A DNA stretch of 64,000 nucleotides from Chryseobacterium balustinum (lineage in GTDB: Bacteria > Bacteroidota > Bacteroidia > Flavobacteriales > Weeksellaceae), in contig NZ_FUZE01000012.1 in NCBI RefSeq assembly GCF_900168205.1, forward strand, positions 1-64,000, read 5' to 3'. Shown in pieces: positions 56,401 through 64,000 of the stretch. The notes under the pieces are model-generated. The model made no database searches and was not told the DNA's origin. It worked only from the letters and a program-made list of their open reading frames with translations. The translations under genes and the position numbers were made by a program. The first letter of the stretch is position 1, and every line of letters begins with the position of its first letter.

Positions 56401-57039
56401 CCAACTGTTCCTACCTTACAACTTCCGTGGCAAGGCATCGGGAATTGGTGTTATCCTTTGGCAACTACTCAAATTGACGACAGTGGATTGATGGGAAATC
56501 GTAAAAATGGAAAACTTGAATTTTTAGGAATTCCATTTTTAATTGATAATAAAGATAAAAATATTGTTTTTGCAAGTCAGTGGGATAATTATCCGAATGC
56601 TGTTGAAATTCCATTAAATGGAAAAGGTAAAAAAATATATTTCCTTTTGGCGGGTTCTACCAATCCGATGCAGTCGCAAATCATTAATGGAAAAATTACG
56701 GTTCAATATTCTGATGGTTCAAATACAGAATTAGAACTGAAAAATCCAACAAACTGGTGGCCGATTGAGCAGGATTTGTTTGATGATAATTTTGCATTTG
56801 AAATTCCGGATGACAAAATTCCGTACAGAGTAAAACTAAAAACTGGAGAATTGTATAAAGGAGGAAGTTTAAGTAAATATTCAGAAATTAAAGGAGTAAG
56901 CAACCGTGCTGTGGAAGGCGGAGCAGCCACGATTTTGGATTTACCGATTGACCCGAATAAAGAATTAAAATCTATAAAACTAACTGCAGTAAGCAACGAT
57001 GTTGTGATCGGAATAATGAGCGCAACTGTTTTGAAATAA
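53476..57039 (+). CDS. DUF4450-domain protein, putative glycan-active enzyme
   Basis: An 1187-aa protein with a signal peptide (MRRKTIFAGLIVLSAFSYSFS). The N-terminal ~200 residues carry the DUF4450 signature (VNGKYRFNRALYGDNRASRV, EAGDLPEFALYLPGMGGNLQ). Residues ~310-690 look like an (alpha/alpha)6 glycosidase barrel (LHGAVAWRMRLNAWRGAYAA, DAYAAIWASDGLQYSGGKVT, FEQLSHYDAFRGELYRDFAD). Several beta domains follow to the C-terminus. It lies one base after the GH28 gene. Proteins of this kind occur in pectin and rhamnogalacturonan loci; the reaction is not established from sequence. Confidence 0.75.
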   Translation: MRRKTIFAGLIVLSAFSYSFSQSKHWQNNERELHYKEDKGDFLLVNGKYRFNRALYGDNRASRVEAGDLPEFALYLPGMGGNLQFVIQKGNSIKKLINADKIETRYRPGSMLYEIKDPILGNGSLKLTVLAQSKEEGLVLKMETSTIDSNTKIYAVYGGASGKTFSRNGDIGADPESGFYLLPEYCEGNQFQINKNQFQLSYFNKKKETQTINGNFSNVSSLQLTDAKTLDNLSYFTQNKAEQSPIVYAGYSAQKNPVYIQIAKGNSSSTLSDEKLADIFNKAEQSRLTLTNRIQLKTPDSDLNNFGANLAVAADGVWESPTFLHGAVAWRMRLNAWRGAYAADVLSWHDRAKEHFESYSNSQVLKPDFAPVEMDTLLHLARHAEKMGTSVFSSGYISRNPNDNSKPHHYDMNLVFFDQMFSHFNYTGDKEFLKKMWPTMVRHMDWEKRNFKRGDLYDAYAAIWASDGLQYSGGKVTHTSAYNYRANREMAKLAKIIGEDYAPYEKEADAILKAMKNQLWIKKNGYFAEFKDALGNQILHDKPGIWSIYHVSDAYILNEFEDYQNTQYIRNQIPHIPVKVKGEDSKNYYTLATTNWQPYTWSINNVALAENLQTALAYWQAGRNEDAYLLWKGNITESMYYGISPGNFEQLSHYDAFRGELYRDFADPIGVAARTLTEGLFGVYPNLLEDKISIKPGFPKEWNFAELKVQDWEYKFNRTSKKSTFWFKSNNQKSVTLQMQIPVNHTEIKSVKVNGKKVDWKIKPNSILQPFIQFETPNGKEFNIEIAYSGQELKIEKTDFINYLSENLQLNFDSKKKTLQVNDPQELIKTRNGNQFELVKEERKGTFFVHLEQNETKWWHPVNVNIQHPLQTKWVNNKLQIQNKSSKDYNGKLTVNGLTKTFSIAKNQTSTIEIPTNILSKGTNYLELDYNGIKQNVEIIDWEIENESEFNTISLASKYNDRVSQIFDQKYLSPRPTVPTLQLPWQGIGNWCYPLATTQIDDSGLMGNRKNGKLEFLGIPFLIDNKDKNIVFASQWDNYPNAVEIPLNGKGKKIYFLLAGSTNPMQSQIINGKITVQYSDGSNTELELKNPTNWWPIEQDLFDDNFAFEIPDDKIPYRVKLKTGELYKGGSLSKYSEIKGVSNRAVEGGAATILDLPIDPNKELKSIKLTAVSNDVVIGIMSATVLK

Positions 57040-57095
57040 GATTTAATGCCACGAATGCACAAATTTTCATTAAAAATCAATCAAATGTAAAAAAA

Positions 57096-57251
57096 GATAG
57101 CGTTCCTACGGAACGCTTTAAAACATACAAAAATAGTTTTCTACACAGATGTTATTCCTAACGGAATAAATAAAAAATGTTCCATCCGAACATTATCTGT
57201 GTAGATAAAATGTAAATATAGCAAGATAATGTGTTCCGTAGGAACGCTATC
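57096..57251. repeat. 156-bp nested palindromic element (MITE/REP-like)
   Basis: The ends GATAGCGTTCCTACGGAAC (57096-57114) and its exact reverse complement (57233-57251) form 19-bp terminal inverted repeats. Inside, TCTACACAGAT (57140-57150) and ATCTGTGTAGA (57195-57205) are inverted. At the centre are two small hairpins (TTATTCC/GGAATAA and ATGTTC/GAACAT). Each terminal arm also folds on itself (GCGTTCC/GGAACGC). No coding capacity. It sits between the DUF4450 gene and the gene at 57299. Confidence 0.75.
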
Positions 57252-57298
57252 TCAAAGAATTAAACCAGAAAATATTTTTTTAATATTAAAAATTTAAA

Positions 57299-59434
57299 AT
57301 GAAAAAAATAGCAATATATCTTAGTCTTTTCTGCATTGGGTTTTCATCCTTGAATGCTCAAAAAATCGACCGTAAAAAAGTTGTGCAACGACATAATGTG
57401 GTCAACACAAAAGCAGATACTTTATCAACTTTAACGGTTGGAAACGGTAAATTCGCCTACACGGTTGATATTACCGGAATGCAGTCATTTCCTGAATATT
57501 ATAAAAATGGAGTTTCATTGGGAACACAATCCGAATGGGGTTGGAACAGTTTTCCCAATAAAGAAAATTACAAATTCGAAGAAACTTTAAGAGCTTATGA
57601 TTTCAATAACGACGGAAGAAAAGCTTTGTACAGTGTTCAGATCAAAGAACCAGAAAGAAATAAAGGTGCTGTTGATTATTTCCGTGTGAACCAACACCGT
57701 TTGCAATTGGGAAATATCGGGATTGAATTACTTAAAAAAGACGGTAAGAAAGCTAAAGTTTCAGACCTCACAAACATCAATCAGAAAATCGATTTGTGGA
57801 CCGGAATTATTACCAGTGAATTTTCTTTGGAAGGTACCCCTGTAAAAGTATGGACTGCTTCTTTCCAAAACTCAGATAAGATCGGAGTTAAAATTGAATC
57901 TGATTTGATTTCTAAAGGTAAATTGAAAGTTTTTGCACGCTACCCTTCTCCAACCGGACAGTTTTTGGATGATGCGGCATTTTATGGAAATGAAAACGAT
58001 CACATCACGAAAATTGTTTCATCACAATCAACGCAAGGTTTGATTCAGCATAAATTGCAAAGCATCGATTATTATACTCAATTTAATTTTACAGAAGGAA
58101 AACTTCGTGAAGCCGGAAAACATTATTTCGTGTACGAACCTTCTTCCAAAAATAAAAAATTAGAATTAAGCGTTGAATTTTCAGCTAAAAATCCAGAATC
58201 TGGAAAAGCTTTATTCGCTGATGCTGAGAAAGAAAGTGCAGCAGGCTGGGAATCTTTCTGGAAAAGCGGTGCTGCCGTTGATTTTGAAGGAAGTACAGAT
58301 CCGAGAGCCAATGAATTGGAAAGAAGAGTTGTCTTGTCAGAATATTTAACCAAAGTACAGTGTGGAGGAAGCAATCCGCCGCAGGAAACAGGTTTAACTT
58401 TCAACAGTTGGTACGGAAAACCGCATACAGAAATGCATTGGTGGCACGGTGTACATTATGCTTTATGGGGAAGACCTGAAATTTTGGAAAAACAATTAGA
58501 TTATTATTTCAGATCATTCGACAAAGCTAAAAAATTAGCTGAAAGACAAGGTTACAAAGGAGTTCGTTGGATTAAAATGTCAGATAATGAAGGAAATGAA
58601 AGTCCATCTTCTGTAGCTGCATTTTTGATCTGGGAACAGCCGCATATCATTTATATGACCGAACTTTTGTACCGTAATAGCAATGATAAAAAAGTATTGG
58701 AAAAATATAAAGATCTGATTTTTGCAACGGCAGATTTTATGGCAGATTTTGCAACGTATGATAAAGAAAAAAACCGTTATAACTTAGGGAAAGGCGTAAT
58801 TCCTGCACAGGAAGTTTTCCCTGCGAAAGATACATACAACCCAACTTATGAAGTTGCGTATTGGGATTGGGCATTGAAAGTTGCTCAGCAATGGAAAGAA
58901 AGATTGGGACAACCAAGAGATAAAAAATGGGATGATGTGATCAATAAATTAGCTCCACTTCCGGTTCAGGATGGTGTTTATTTGTCAACAGAATCAGCAA
59001 AAGATTCTTTTACATTTCCAAAATGGATGACTGATCACCCTGCAGTTTTGGGAGCATTAGGAATGGTTCCTGAATCTCCGAAACTGGATAAAAAAATAAT
59101 GAAAAATACGTTGGATATCGTTTGGGAAAGATGGAACTGGGAGCACACTTGGGGTTGGGATTTCCCGATGACCGCAATGAATGCAGCAAGACTTGGACTT
59201 CCGAATAAAGCGTTGGATGCATTATTTATGGATATTCAAACCAATACATATTTGAAAAACGGGCATAATTTCCAAGACAAACGTCTTCGTATTTACCTTC
59301 CAGGAAACGGTGGCGTTTTAACAACCGTTGCAATGATGCTTGAAGGTTGGGATAATTCTACCGGTGAATTCCCTGGTTTCCCGAAAGATGGAACCTGGAA
59401 AATAAAAGCAGAAGGCTTCAAAAAAATGCCTTAA
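57299..59434 (+). CDS. Secreted GH65-like (alpha/alpha)6-barrel protein
   Basis: A 711-aa protein with a signal peptide (MKKIAIYLSLFCIGFSSLNA). The N-terminal ~330 residues form a beta-sandwich (LTVGNGKFAYTVDITGMQSF, KVWTASFQNSDKIGVKIESD). The C-terminal half is a helical barrel: TEMHWWHGVHYALWGRPEIL, RSFDKAKKLAERQGYKGVRW, SPSSVAAFLIWEQPHIIYMT, and WDFPMTAMNAARLGLPNKAL. The pattern resembles GH65 and other clan-L-like enzymes. The substrate is not visible, but the neighbours point to rhamnose-containing pectin. Its leader is separated from the DUF4450 gene by the palindromic element. Confidence 0.7.
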   Translation: MKKIAIYLSLFCIGFSSLNAQKIDRKKVVQRHNVVNTKADTLSTLTVGNGKFAYTVDITGMQSFPEYYKNGVSLGTQSEWGWNSFPNKENYKFEETLRAYDFNNDGRKALYSVQIKEPERNKGAVDYFRVNQHRLQLGNIGIELLKKDGKKAKVSDLTNINQKIDLWTGIITSEFSLEGTPVKVWTASFQNSDKIGVKIESDLISKGKLKVFARYPSPTGQFLDDAAFYGNENDHITKIVSSQSTQGLIQHKLQSIDYYTQFNFTEGKLREAGKHYFVYEPSSKNKKLELSVEFSAKNPESGKALFADAEKESAAGWESFWKSGAAVDFEGSTDPRANELERRVVLSEYLTKVQCGGSNPPQETGLTFNSWYGKPHTEMHWWHGVHYALWGRPEILEKQLDYYFRSFDKAKKLAERQGYKGVRWIKMSDNEGNESPSSVAAFLIWEQPHIIYMTELLYRNSNDKKVLEKYKDLIFATADFMADFATYDKEKNRYNLGKGVIPAQEVFPAKDTYNPTYEVAYWDWALKVAQQWKERLGQPRDKKWDDVINKLAPLPVQDGVYLSTESAKDSFTFPKWMTDHPAVLGALGMVPESPKLDKKIMKNTLDIVWERWNWEHTWGWDFPMTAMNAARLGLPNKALDALFMDIQTNTYLKNGHNFQDKRLRIYLPGNGGVLTTVAMMLEGWDNSTGEFPGFPKDGTWKIKAEGFKKMP

Positions 59435-59460
59435 ACAATTTTACACATTCATATTAATTG

Positions 59461-59491
59461 AAGTCTGTTCTGAAAAGAGCAGGCTTTTTTT
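59461..59491 (+). terminator. Terminator of the GH65-like gene
   Basis: AAGTCTGTTC and GAGCAGGCTT pair in RNA with three G-U pairs, followed by T5. The remaining ~275 bases before the GntR gene hold no frame and no clear operator. Confidence 0.6.
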
Positions 59492-59767
59492 GTGTTAGGC
59501 GGTTACTATGTTTAAAAAATTATAGTTATTCAATTTGTTTCAAACAATATTTACCTCATTTCAGATAATAATTTGGGGATTCACATCAATTAAACAACAA
59601 TATCAAATGAAATACAATAAATTAAAAATCAAATATTTAAAAACAAAAATTACATTAAACATAACAAAAATTATTTATTTTAAATTTTTGTATCTTGTCA
59701 TTTCTCAGTATTAAAGATTTCAGGTTTCAGTTTCACGATTGAAATTTATATTCACTAAGCAAAGATC

Positions 59768-60814
59768 ATGTCAGATACATTAGAAATCAATATCAACGAA
59801 AATTCCAGAGTTCCGAAATACAAACAGATTGTAGATTCTATTTTGAACGGAATTGATGGTGGACAAATCAAAATTGGAGAAAAAATTCCTTCTATTAATG
59901 AACTCAGTGAATCTTGTTTTCTATCAAGAGATACTGTTGAAAAAGCTTATAAAGAGCTTAGAAAAAGGCAAATCATAGAATCTGTAAAAGGTAAAGGGTA
60001 TTATATTTCACGAATCAATAAGAATGATGTCATTAATATTTTCTTTCTGATTAATAAACCAAGTACTTATAAAATGATGATTTATAATTATTTCGTCAAT
60101 GCAATCGGTACCAAAGGTAATGTTGAAATGTACATTTATCACTGTGATGAAACTCTTTTTATCAATTCTTTGAAAAAAAATCTTGGCGGATTCGATTATT
60201 ATGTCATCATGCCGCATTTCCGTGATGAACAGTCAAAACATACGAGTTCGACAAAAGAAGTCATTGAAATGATTGAAAAAATTCCGAAGAATAAATTGTT
60301 ATTGCTTGATAATACCAAGCCTAATATTTCGGGAGAATACGGTACGATTTTTCAGGATTTTGAGCATGATATCTATAATGCTTTGAAGGAAGGCTTAGAA
60401 AAAATAAAAAAATACGAGAAAATAATTTTGGTTTATCCTGATAAATCGATTCACCCCTATCCTTTCAGAATCGTACGTGGTTTTGAGAAATTTTGTGAAG
60501 ATTTTAAGCTGGATTATGAAATTTTAGATGAAATTTATCCAGACATGGAACTTCAAGATAAAGATATATTCATCACCATTCGGGAGCGTGATCTGGTAAA
60601 TTTGGTAAAACAAATCAGACAGAAAAATCTTGAATTAGGAAAAGACATCGGAATTATTTCCTACAACGAAACCCCTTTGAAGGAATTGTTGGGAATTACC
60701 GTAATCACGACAGATTTTAAAGCAATGGCAGAATCTGCAGCGTATATGGTTCTAAAAAATAAGAAAGAGCAGGTGAATAATGTTTTTAAATATATTGAAA
60801 GAGATTCTCTGTAG
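59768..60814 (+). CDS. GntR-family transcriptional regulator with periplasmic-binding-like sensor domain
   Basis: A 348-aa protein. Residues ~10-80 are a GntR winged helix (KYKQIVDSILNGIDGGQIKI, GEKIPSINELSESCFLSRDT, KAYKELRKRQIIESVKGKGY). Residues ~90-345 resemble a LacI-type sugar-binding domain (FINSLKKNLGGFDYYVIMPH, IGIISYNETPLKELLGITVI, TTDFKAMAESAAYMVL). Regulators with this fusion control rhamnose use in Bacteroidota, and the flanking pectin genes and FGGY kinase fit that. The effector is inferred, not shown. Confidence 0.85.
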   Translation: MSDTLEININENSRVPKYKQIVDSILNGIDGGQIKIGEKIPSINELSESCFLSRDTVEKAYKELRKRQIIESVKGKGYYISRINKNDVINIFFLINKPSTYKMMIYNYFVNAIGTKGNVEMYIYHCDETLFINSLKKNLGGFDYYVIMPHFRDEQSKHTSSTKEVIEMIEKIPKNKLLLLDNTKPNISGEYGTIFQDFEHDIYNALKEGLEKIKKYEKIILVYPDKSIHPYPFRIVRGFEKFCEDFKLDYEILDEIYPDMELQDKDIFITIRERDLVNLVKQIRQKNLELGKDIGIISYNETPLKELLGITVITTDFKAMAESAAYMVLKNKKEQVNNVFKYIERDSL

Positions 60815-60826
60815 AACCTTGTTCAT

Positions 60827-60860
60827 AAAAAAATCGTAAAGCAGACTTTACGATTTTTTG
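60827..60860. terminator. Bidirectional terminator
   Basis: AAATCGTAAAG and CTTTACGATTT form a perfect 11-bp stem, with A-run and T-run on opposite sides, between convergent genes. Confidence 0.85.
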
Positions 60861-60880
60861 TTTATAATAATTTTGATAAT

Positions 60881-61324
60881 TTATTTTTTCTTTTCAGATT
60901 TTACAGCTTGTCGCGCTAATAGTTTCCAGTTTTTTCCGGTTTTTACCCAAACCAATACAATATCCAATGTTACATCACCGGGAGCTTTTCCGAGATCAGC
61001 AGTCGTTGCGTAGAAATGGTGACGGACAATTGCTGTATTTCCTACAATATTTACCGTTTGGTTGGTAATATCAATCGTTACAAAATCTGATTTTTTACTT
61101 ACTAATTTTTCGACAAACTCTTTTGCGTCATCAATATGACCACCTGAATGTCCATAAGTGAGTTCAGGTAAAATTAAAGATTCTAATTCCGTTTTTTCGC
61201 CGCTTATCATGGCTAATTTTAACTTTTCAGCGGTTGCAGCAACAGCTTCATTATCATTCATCTTTTGTGCAGACACAGCAAATGCCATTAAAAAACTGAT
61301 GGTAAAAATTAATTTCTTAATCAT
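60881..61324 (-). CDS. Secreted NTF2-like (DUF4440) protein
   Basis: A 147-aa protein with a signal peptide (MIKKLIFTISFLMAFAVSAQ). The DUF4440/NTF2-like fold is visible: helix EAVAATAEKLKLAMISGEKT, ESLILPELTYGHSGGHIDDA, then strands VTIDITNQTVNIVGNTAIVR, TLDIVLVWVKTGKNWKLLAR. Members often bind or turn over small molecules; the role is unknown. It lies 55 bases after the FMN dehydrogenase on the same strand and may be in its operon. It is distinct from the NTF2-like protein at 319. Confidence 0.78.
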   Translation of the reverse strand: MIKKLIFTISFLMAFAVSAQKMNDNEAVAATAEKLKLAMISGEKTELESLILPELTYGHSGGHIDDAKEFVEKLVSKKSDFVTIDITNQTVNIVGNTAIVRHHFYATTADLGKAPGDVTLDIVLVWVKTGKNWKLLARQAVKSEKKK

Positions 61325-61379
61325 AATTATAAATATGAATTGATTTTTTTGAATTTATTTTATTAACATTTAGATCGTA

Positions 61380-62531
61380 TTACTTTACCCTAAAATTCTG
61401 CAAATCTGTTGTTTTTTCACAGCAAACCTGCTCCATCACCTGTCTGAACTGCATTTTAAGCATTTCAATAATATGATCACCACCTTTATCACCTAAAGCT
61501 CCAACGGCGTACATAAAAGTTCTTCCCATAAAGGTAAATTCTGCGCCACAACTCAAAGCTCGGGCAACATCAGGACCGGTTCTTACGCCGCTGTCCATCA
61601 TTATTTTGATTTGACCTTTGTATTTTTCACTGATATCTTTCACTACAGCAATCGTAGATTCTCCTGCATCAAGCTGCCTTCCTCCGTGATTTGAAATAAT
61701 CATTCCGTCGAATCCTAAACGAACTGCTTCTGCAGCATCTTCGTCAGAAGCCACCCCTTTAATGACTAATTTTCCTTTCCATTTATCGCGAATAGCTTTT
61801 ATTCTGTCTGAATTTAATCTACCGGAAAATGTAGAATTCATGAATTGACCAAGTTGTTTCACGCCCATATTTTTATCCATGTATTTTTCCATGGTTTTAA
61901 AACTTGGAACTCCGTGTTTAAGTATTTCCAAACACCATTCTGGTTTTGCCAAAGCCTGGGAAACGTTTCTGAAATTCAATTGAGGAGGCATTGCCAAACC
62001 ATTCCTGATTTCTTTCGCTCTGTATCCAAAAGTCGGAACGTCTGCCAAAACAACCAAAACATCGTAACCTGAAGCTTCGCAACGGTCTAGAATATCGTCA
62101 CGCAACCACTCTTCTCTCGGATGGTATAATTGATACCAGGCTTTTCCTTCTGTTAATTCAGAAATTCTTTCAAGACTGCTTGTCGTTACCGTACTTAATA
62201 TGAAAGGAATATTATGTTTAAAGGCTGCTTTCGCTAAAATTTCCGGTGCATTGGGCCACATCAATCCTTGCAAACCAACAGGAGAAATTCCGAAAGGTGC
62301 AGAATATTTTACGCCAAACAATTCAGTTTCCATATTGGCTTCCGCATAATTATTGTTCAGATATTGCGGGCGAAGCAAAACTTCTCTCAATTCGCTTGTA
62401 TTTCTGTCTCGGTTGATGTTTTCGTTACATCCCCCATCGAGATATTCGAAAGCGAAACGGGGCATTCTTTTTTTTGCTTTTTCGATTAACAATTCGAGTG
62501 ATGCATATCTTGTATCAAATGGAAACGCCAT
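61380..62531 (-). CDS. FMN-dependent alpha-hydroxy-acid dehydrogenase (L-lactate dehydrogenase type)
   Basis: A 383-aa TIM-barrel flavoprotein without a signal peptide. The motifs are AFEYLDGGCNENINRDRNT near the start, GISPVGLQGLMWPNAPEILA, KLVIKGVASDEDA (FMN Lys), the catalytic His-Gly-Gly-Arg in ISNHGGRQLDAGE, and the phosphate-binding MDSGVRTGPDVARAL with GRTFMYAVGALGDKGG. It oxidises L-lactate or a similar 2-hydroxy acid. Lactate dehydrogenases of this type sit in rhamnose and fucose gene clusters, where lactaldehyde is turned to lactate and pyruvate. The FGGY kinase next door supports that. Confidence 0.9.
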   Translation of the reverse strand: MAFPFDTRYASLELLIEKAKKRMPRFAFEYLDGGCNENINRDRNTSELREVLLRPQYLNNNYAEANMETELFGVKYSAPFGISPVGLQGLMWPNAPEILAKAAFKHNIPFILSTVTTSSLERISELTEGKAWYQLYHPREEWLRDDILDRCEASGYDVLVVLADVPTFGYRAKEIRNGLAMPPQLNFRNVSQALAKPEWCLEILKHGVPSFKTMEKYMDKNMGVKQLGQFMNSTFSGRLNSDRIKAIRDKWKGKLVIKGVASDEDAAEAVRLGFDGMIISNHGGRQLDAGESTIAVVKDISEKYKGQIKIMMDSGVRTGPDVARALSCGAEFTFMGRTFMYAVGALGDKGGDHIIEMLKMQFRQVMEQVCCEKTTDLQNFRVK

Positions 62532-62610
62532 AATCAGTTGTTAGTTGTTGGTATTTGGTTGTTGGCTTTAGGTTTGTCATCAACTGACAACGATCAACCA
62601 ACAACAAAAT

Positions 62611-63996
62611 TTAATAATTTAAAATTAACGGTTGAAGCACTTTCATCTGATAATGCTGCTGTAAAAAAGTTTCGTCTATTTTTTTGTTTGAAATCACCAT
62701 TGATGCTCCCAAAGCCGATCCCAACGGAGAATGTGTAGACATCACATTGTAATGCTGAAAATGATGAGACATCAGTTTCATAAATACATCATTGTCTGTA
62801 AAACCGCCGTCAATATAAATATTTTTGATCTCTGAATTTCCGATGGCATTGATAATCGTATGAATCTGCAGATCCATCAATTCAATCATCAGTTGGTGAT
62901 AAGCTTCTTCAAAGGTAGCAAATGAATTTAAATCTGTTGCTGTAATCATTTTTCGTTTTAAAATGATCCCTTCAAAACGGAAATAGATCGCTTTGTGTTT
63001 CATCAAACGAAGGTATAGATCCTGATCAAATTTCACTTCTCTGTGGAAACCATATTCTTTTCCGTAGTAAGCACACAGTTTTTCGACCTGGATCTTGTAT
63101 TCATTTCCCATAAAGAAACGTGATGCTTTCACACGTTTTCCGTCAATCAGCATATAATTCAGGCAATTGTTTTCTATATCTTCATCGGTCAAGCTTTCAT
63201 CATTAAAAGGATTTAAAGAAATACTCCAGGTTCCTGTAGAAAGCAATAAAAACGGTTCTTTTTTACTTAAAATATAAGGTAAAAGTGCTGATGAACTGTC
63301 GTGAATTCCAACACCTATTTTAATTTTTTTATTTCTGTAAGAAGTGTTGATACTCGCAGAAGTTGGAACGATTGGAGGCAATAAAGCATCAATTTCTTCT
63401 TCGTAAACCCAATCGTGATAATCTGCTTTGTCGTAATCCCAAAGATTGGTGTGACAACCGATTGACGTGAATTCTGAAACACAAATCCCTGTAAATAAAT
63501 ACGATAAATATTGTGGTAAATGTAAACTGTAACGGATTTTTTTGAATATTTCCGGGTGTTTATATTTTAACCAAAACAATTGCAATCCTGAATTCAGCAT
63601 TCCCGCTTGAGGTGAAGCTGTTTCACGGGCAATTTTTAATTTTCCGCCGTGTTTTTCGTAGAATAAATCAAGAATATCCTGATCCATCGGTTTGGTATAG
63701 TTGTACAAAGGCGTAAGAACATTTCCTTTCTGATCCAAATGCACAAAACTCGCTCCGTAAGTGGAAAAATTAATGGCTTTTACTTCAAAATTTTCATCAT
63801 CAAGAATGGCATTAAAGTTATCTTTTATCCAGTTTTGCAATGCCGGAAGGTCTTCTGTGGGATAACCGTCTTCGTCTGTCGTGAGCGGTAATTCTGTATA
63901 TTCCCGAACGACCTCTTTGTAATTTTTATCAAATAAAAAGAATTTTTTATTGGTCTTTCCAATATCAAATACGATGGTTACCTTTTTCTTGGACAT
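62611..63996 (-). CDS. FGGY-family carbohydrate kinase (rhamnulokinase-like)
   Basis: A 461-aa cytoplasmic sugar kinase of the actin-like ATPase fold. The phosphate-1 loop is TIVFDIGKTNKKFFLFDKNY, the adenosine-side motif is PFLLLSTGTWSISLNPF, and the late glycine motif is NIYIDGGFTDNDVFMKLMSH and PLGSALGASMV. The catalytic-Asp region is GVGIHDSSSALLPY. By its neighbours (GntR regulator, lactate-type dehydrogenase, pectin enzymes) it probably phosphorylates L-rhamnulose, though fuculose cannot be ruled out. The ATG is only four bases from the window end, so upstream partners are out of view. Confidence 0.85.
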   Translation of the reverse strand: MSKKKVTIVFDIGKTNKKFFLFDKNYKEVVREYTELPLTTDEDGYPTEDLPALQNWIKDNFNAILDDENFEVKAINFSTYGASFVHLDQKGNVLTPLYNYTKPMDQDILDLFYEKHGGKLKIARETASPQAGMLNSGLQLFWLKYKHPEIFKKIRYSLHLPQYLSYLFTGICVSEFTSIGCHTNLWDYDKADYHDWVYEEEIDALLPPIVPTSASINTSYRNKKIKIGVGIHDSSSALLPYILSKKEPFLLLSTGTWSISLNPFNDESLTDEDIENNCLNYMLIDGKRVKASRFFMGNEYKIQVEKLCAYYGKEYGFHREVKFDQDLYLRLMKHKAIYFRFEGIILKRKMITATDLNSFATFEEAYHQLMIELMDLQIHTIINAIGNSEIKNIYIDGGFTDNDVFMKLMSHHFQHYNVMSTHSPLGSALGASMVISNKKIDETFLQQHYQMKVLQPLILNY

Positions 63997-64000
63997 TCTT

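Overview
The window looks like a chromosomal segment of a Chryseobacterium-like flavobacterium (Bacteroidota). It is AT-rich, several proteins carry C-terminal type IX secretion (T9SS) sorting domains, and GLPGLI-family and secreted NTF2-like proteins are present. Many genes are preceded by the Bacteroidota -7 promoter box TAnnTTTG rather than a Shine-Dalgarno sequence.

Layout. 1-12.7 kb: the tail of an IS5-type transposase, a minus-strand group (NTF2-like protein, AstE/AspA-like deacylase, bile-acid:Na+ symporter-like carrier, GH97 glucosidase), metG, a family-10-like glycosidase lipoprotein, a T9SS cargo protein and typA. 13.0-28.0 kb: a complete type II-C CRISPR-Cas locus lying between two paralogous TonB-plug proteins, the left one intact and the right one a pseudogene. 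28.0-42.9 kb: a 1504-aa FnIII/GEVED T9SS protein, tex, a HAD hydrolase, a frameshifted RDD gene, a small lipoprotein, an M28-type peptidase, a GLPGLI protein, a secreted flavodoxin-RidA fusion and its divergent AraC regulator. 42.9-50.3 kb: a histone-H1-like gene, a second AraC regulator, and a four-gene operon that reads as a chaperone-usher-like pilus. 50.6-64 kb: a KASIII-like enzyme, then a pectin/rhamnogalacturonan and rhamnose region (GH28, DUF4450, GH65-like protein, GntR regulator, FMN 2-hydroxy-acid dehydrogenase, FGGY kinase).

The standout is the control region between cas9 and tracrRNA. The CRISPR array (41 perfect 47-nt repeats plus one degenerate, uniform 30-nt spacers) reads on the + strand toward a terminator and converges on cas9-(DUF6155-like)-cas1-cas2. 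Upstream of cas9 lies a free-standing mini-gene. It has its own promoter-like signal, then 11-12 nt that exactly match the -33 region of the cas9 promoter, then exactly the first 16 nt of the CRISPR repeat, then a perfect hairpin terminator. A tracrRNA with a 15-nt perfect anti-repeat follows about 135 nt further on. This has every element of a short-guide RNA that would send Cas9 to its own promoter (autorepression), in principle like S. pyogenes tracr-L or CreR guides but built as a separate pre-terminated crRNA in a II-C system. In addition, every CRISPR repeat carries a full TTG-N21-TAnnTTTG promoter match, so each spacer probably has its own promoter.
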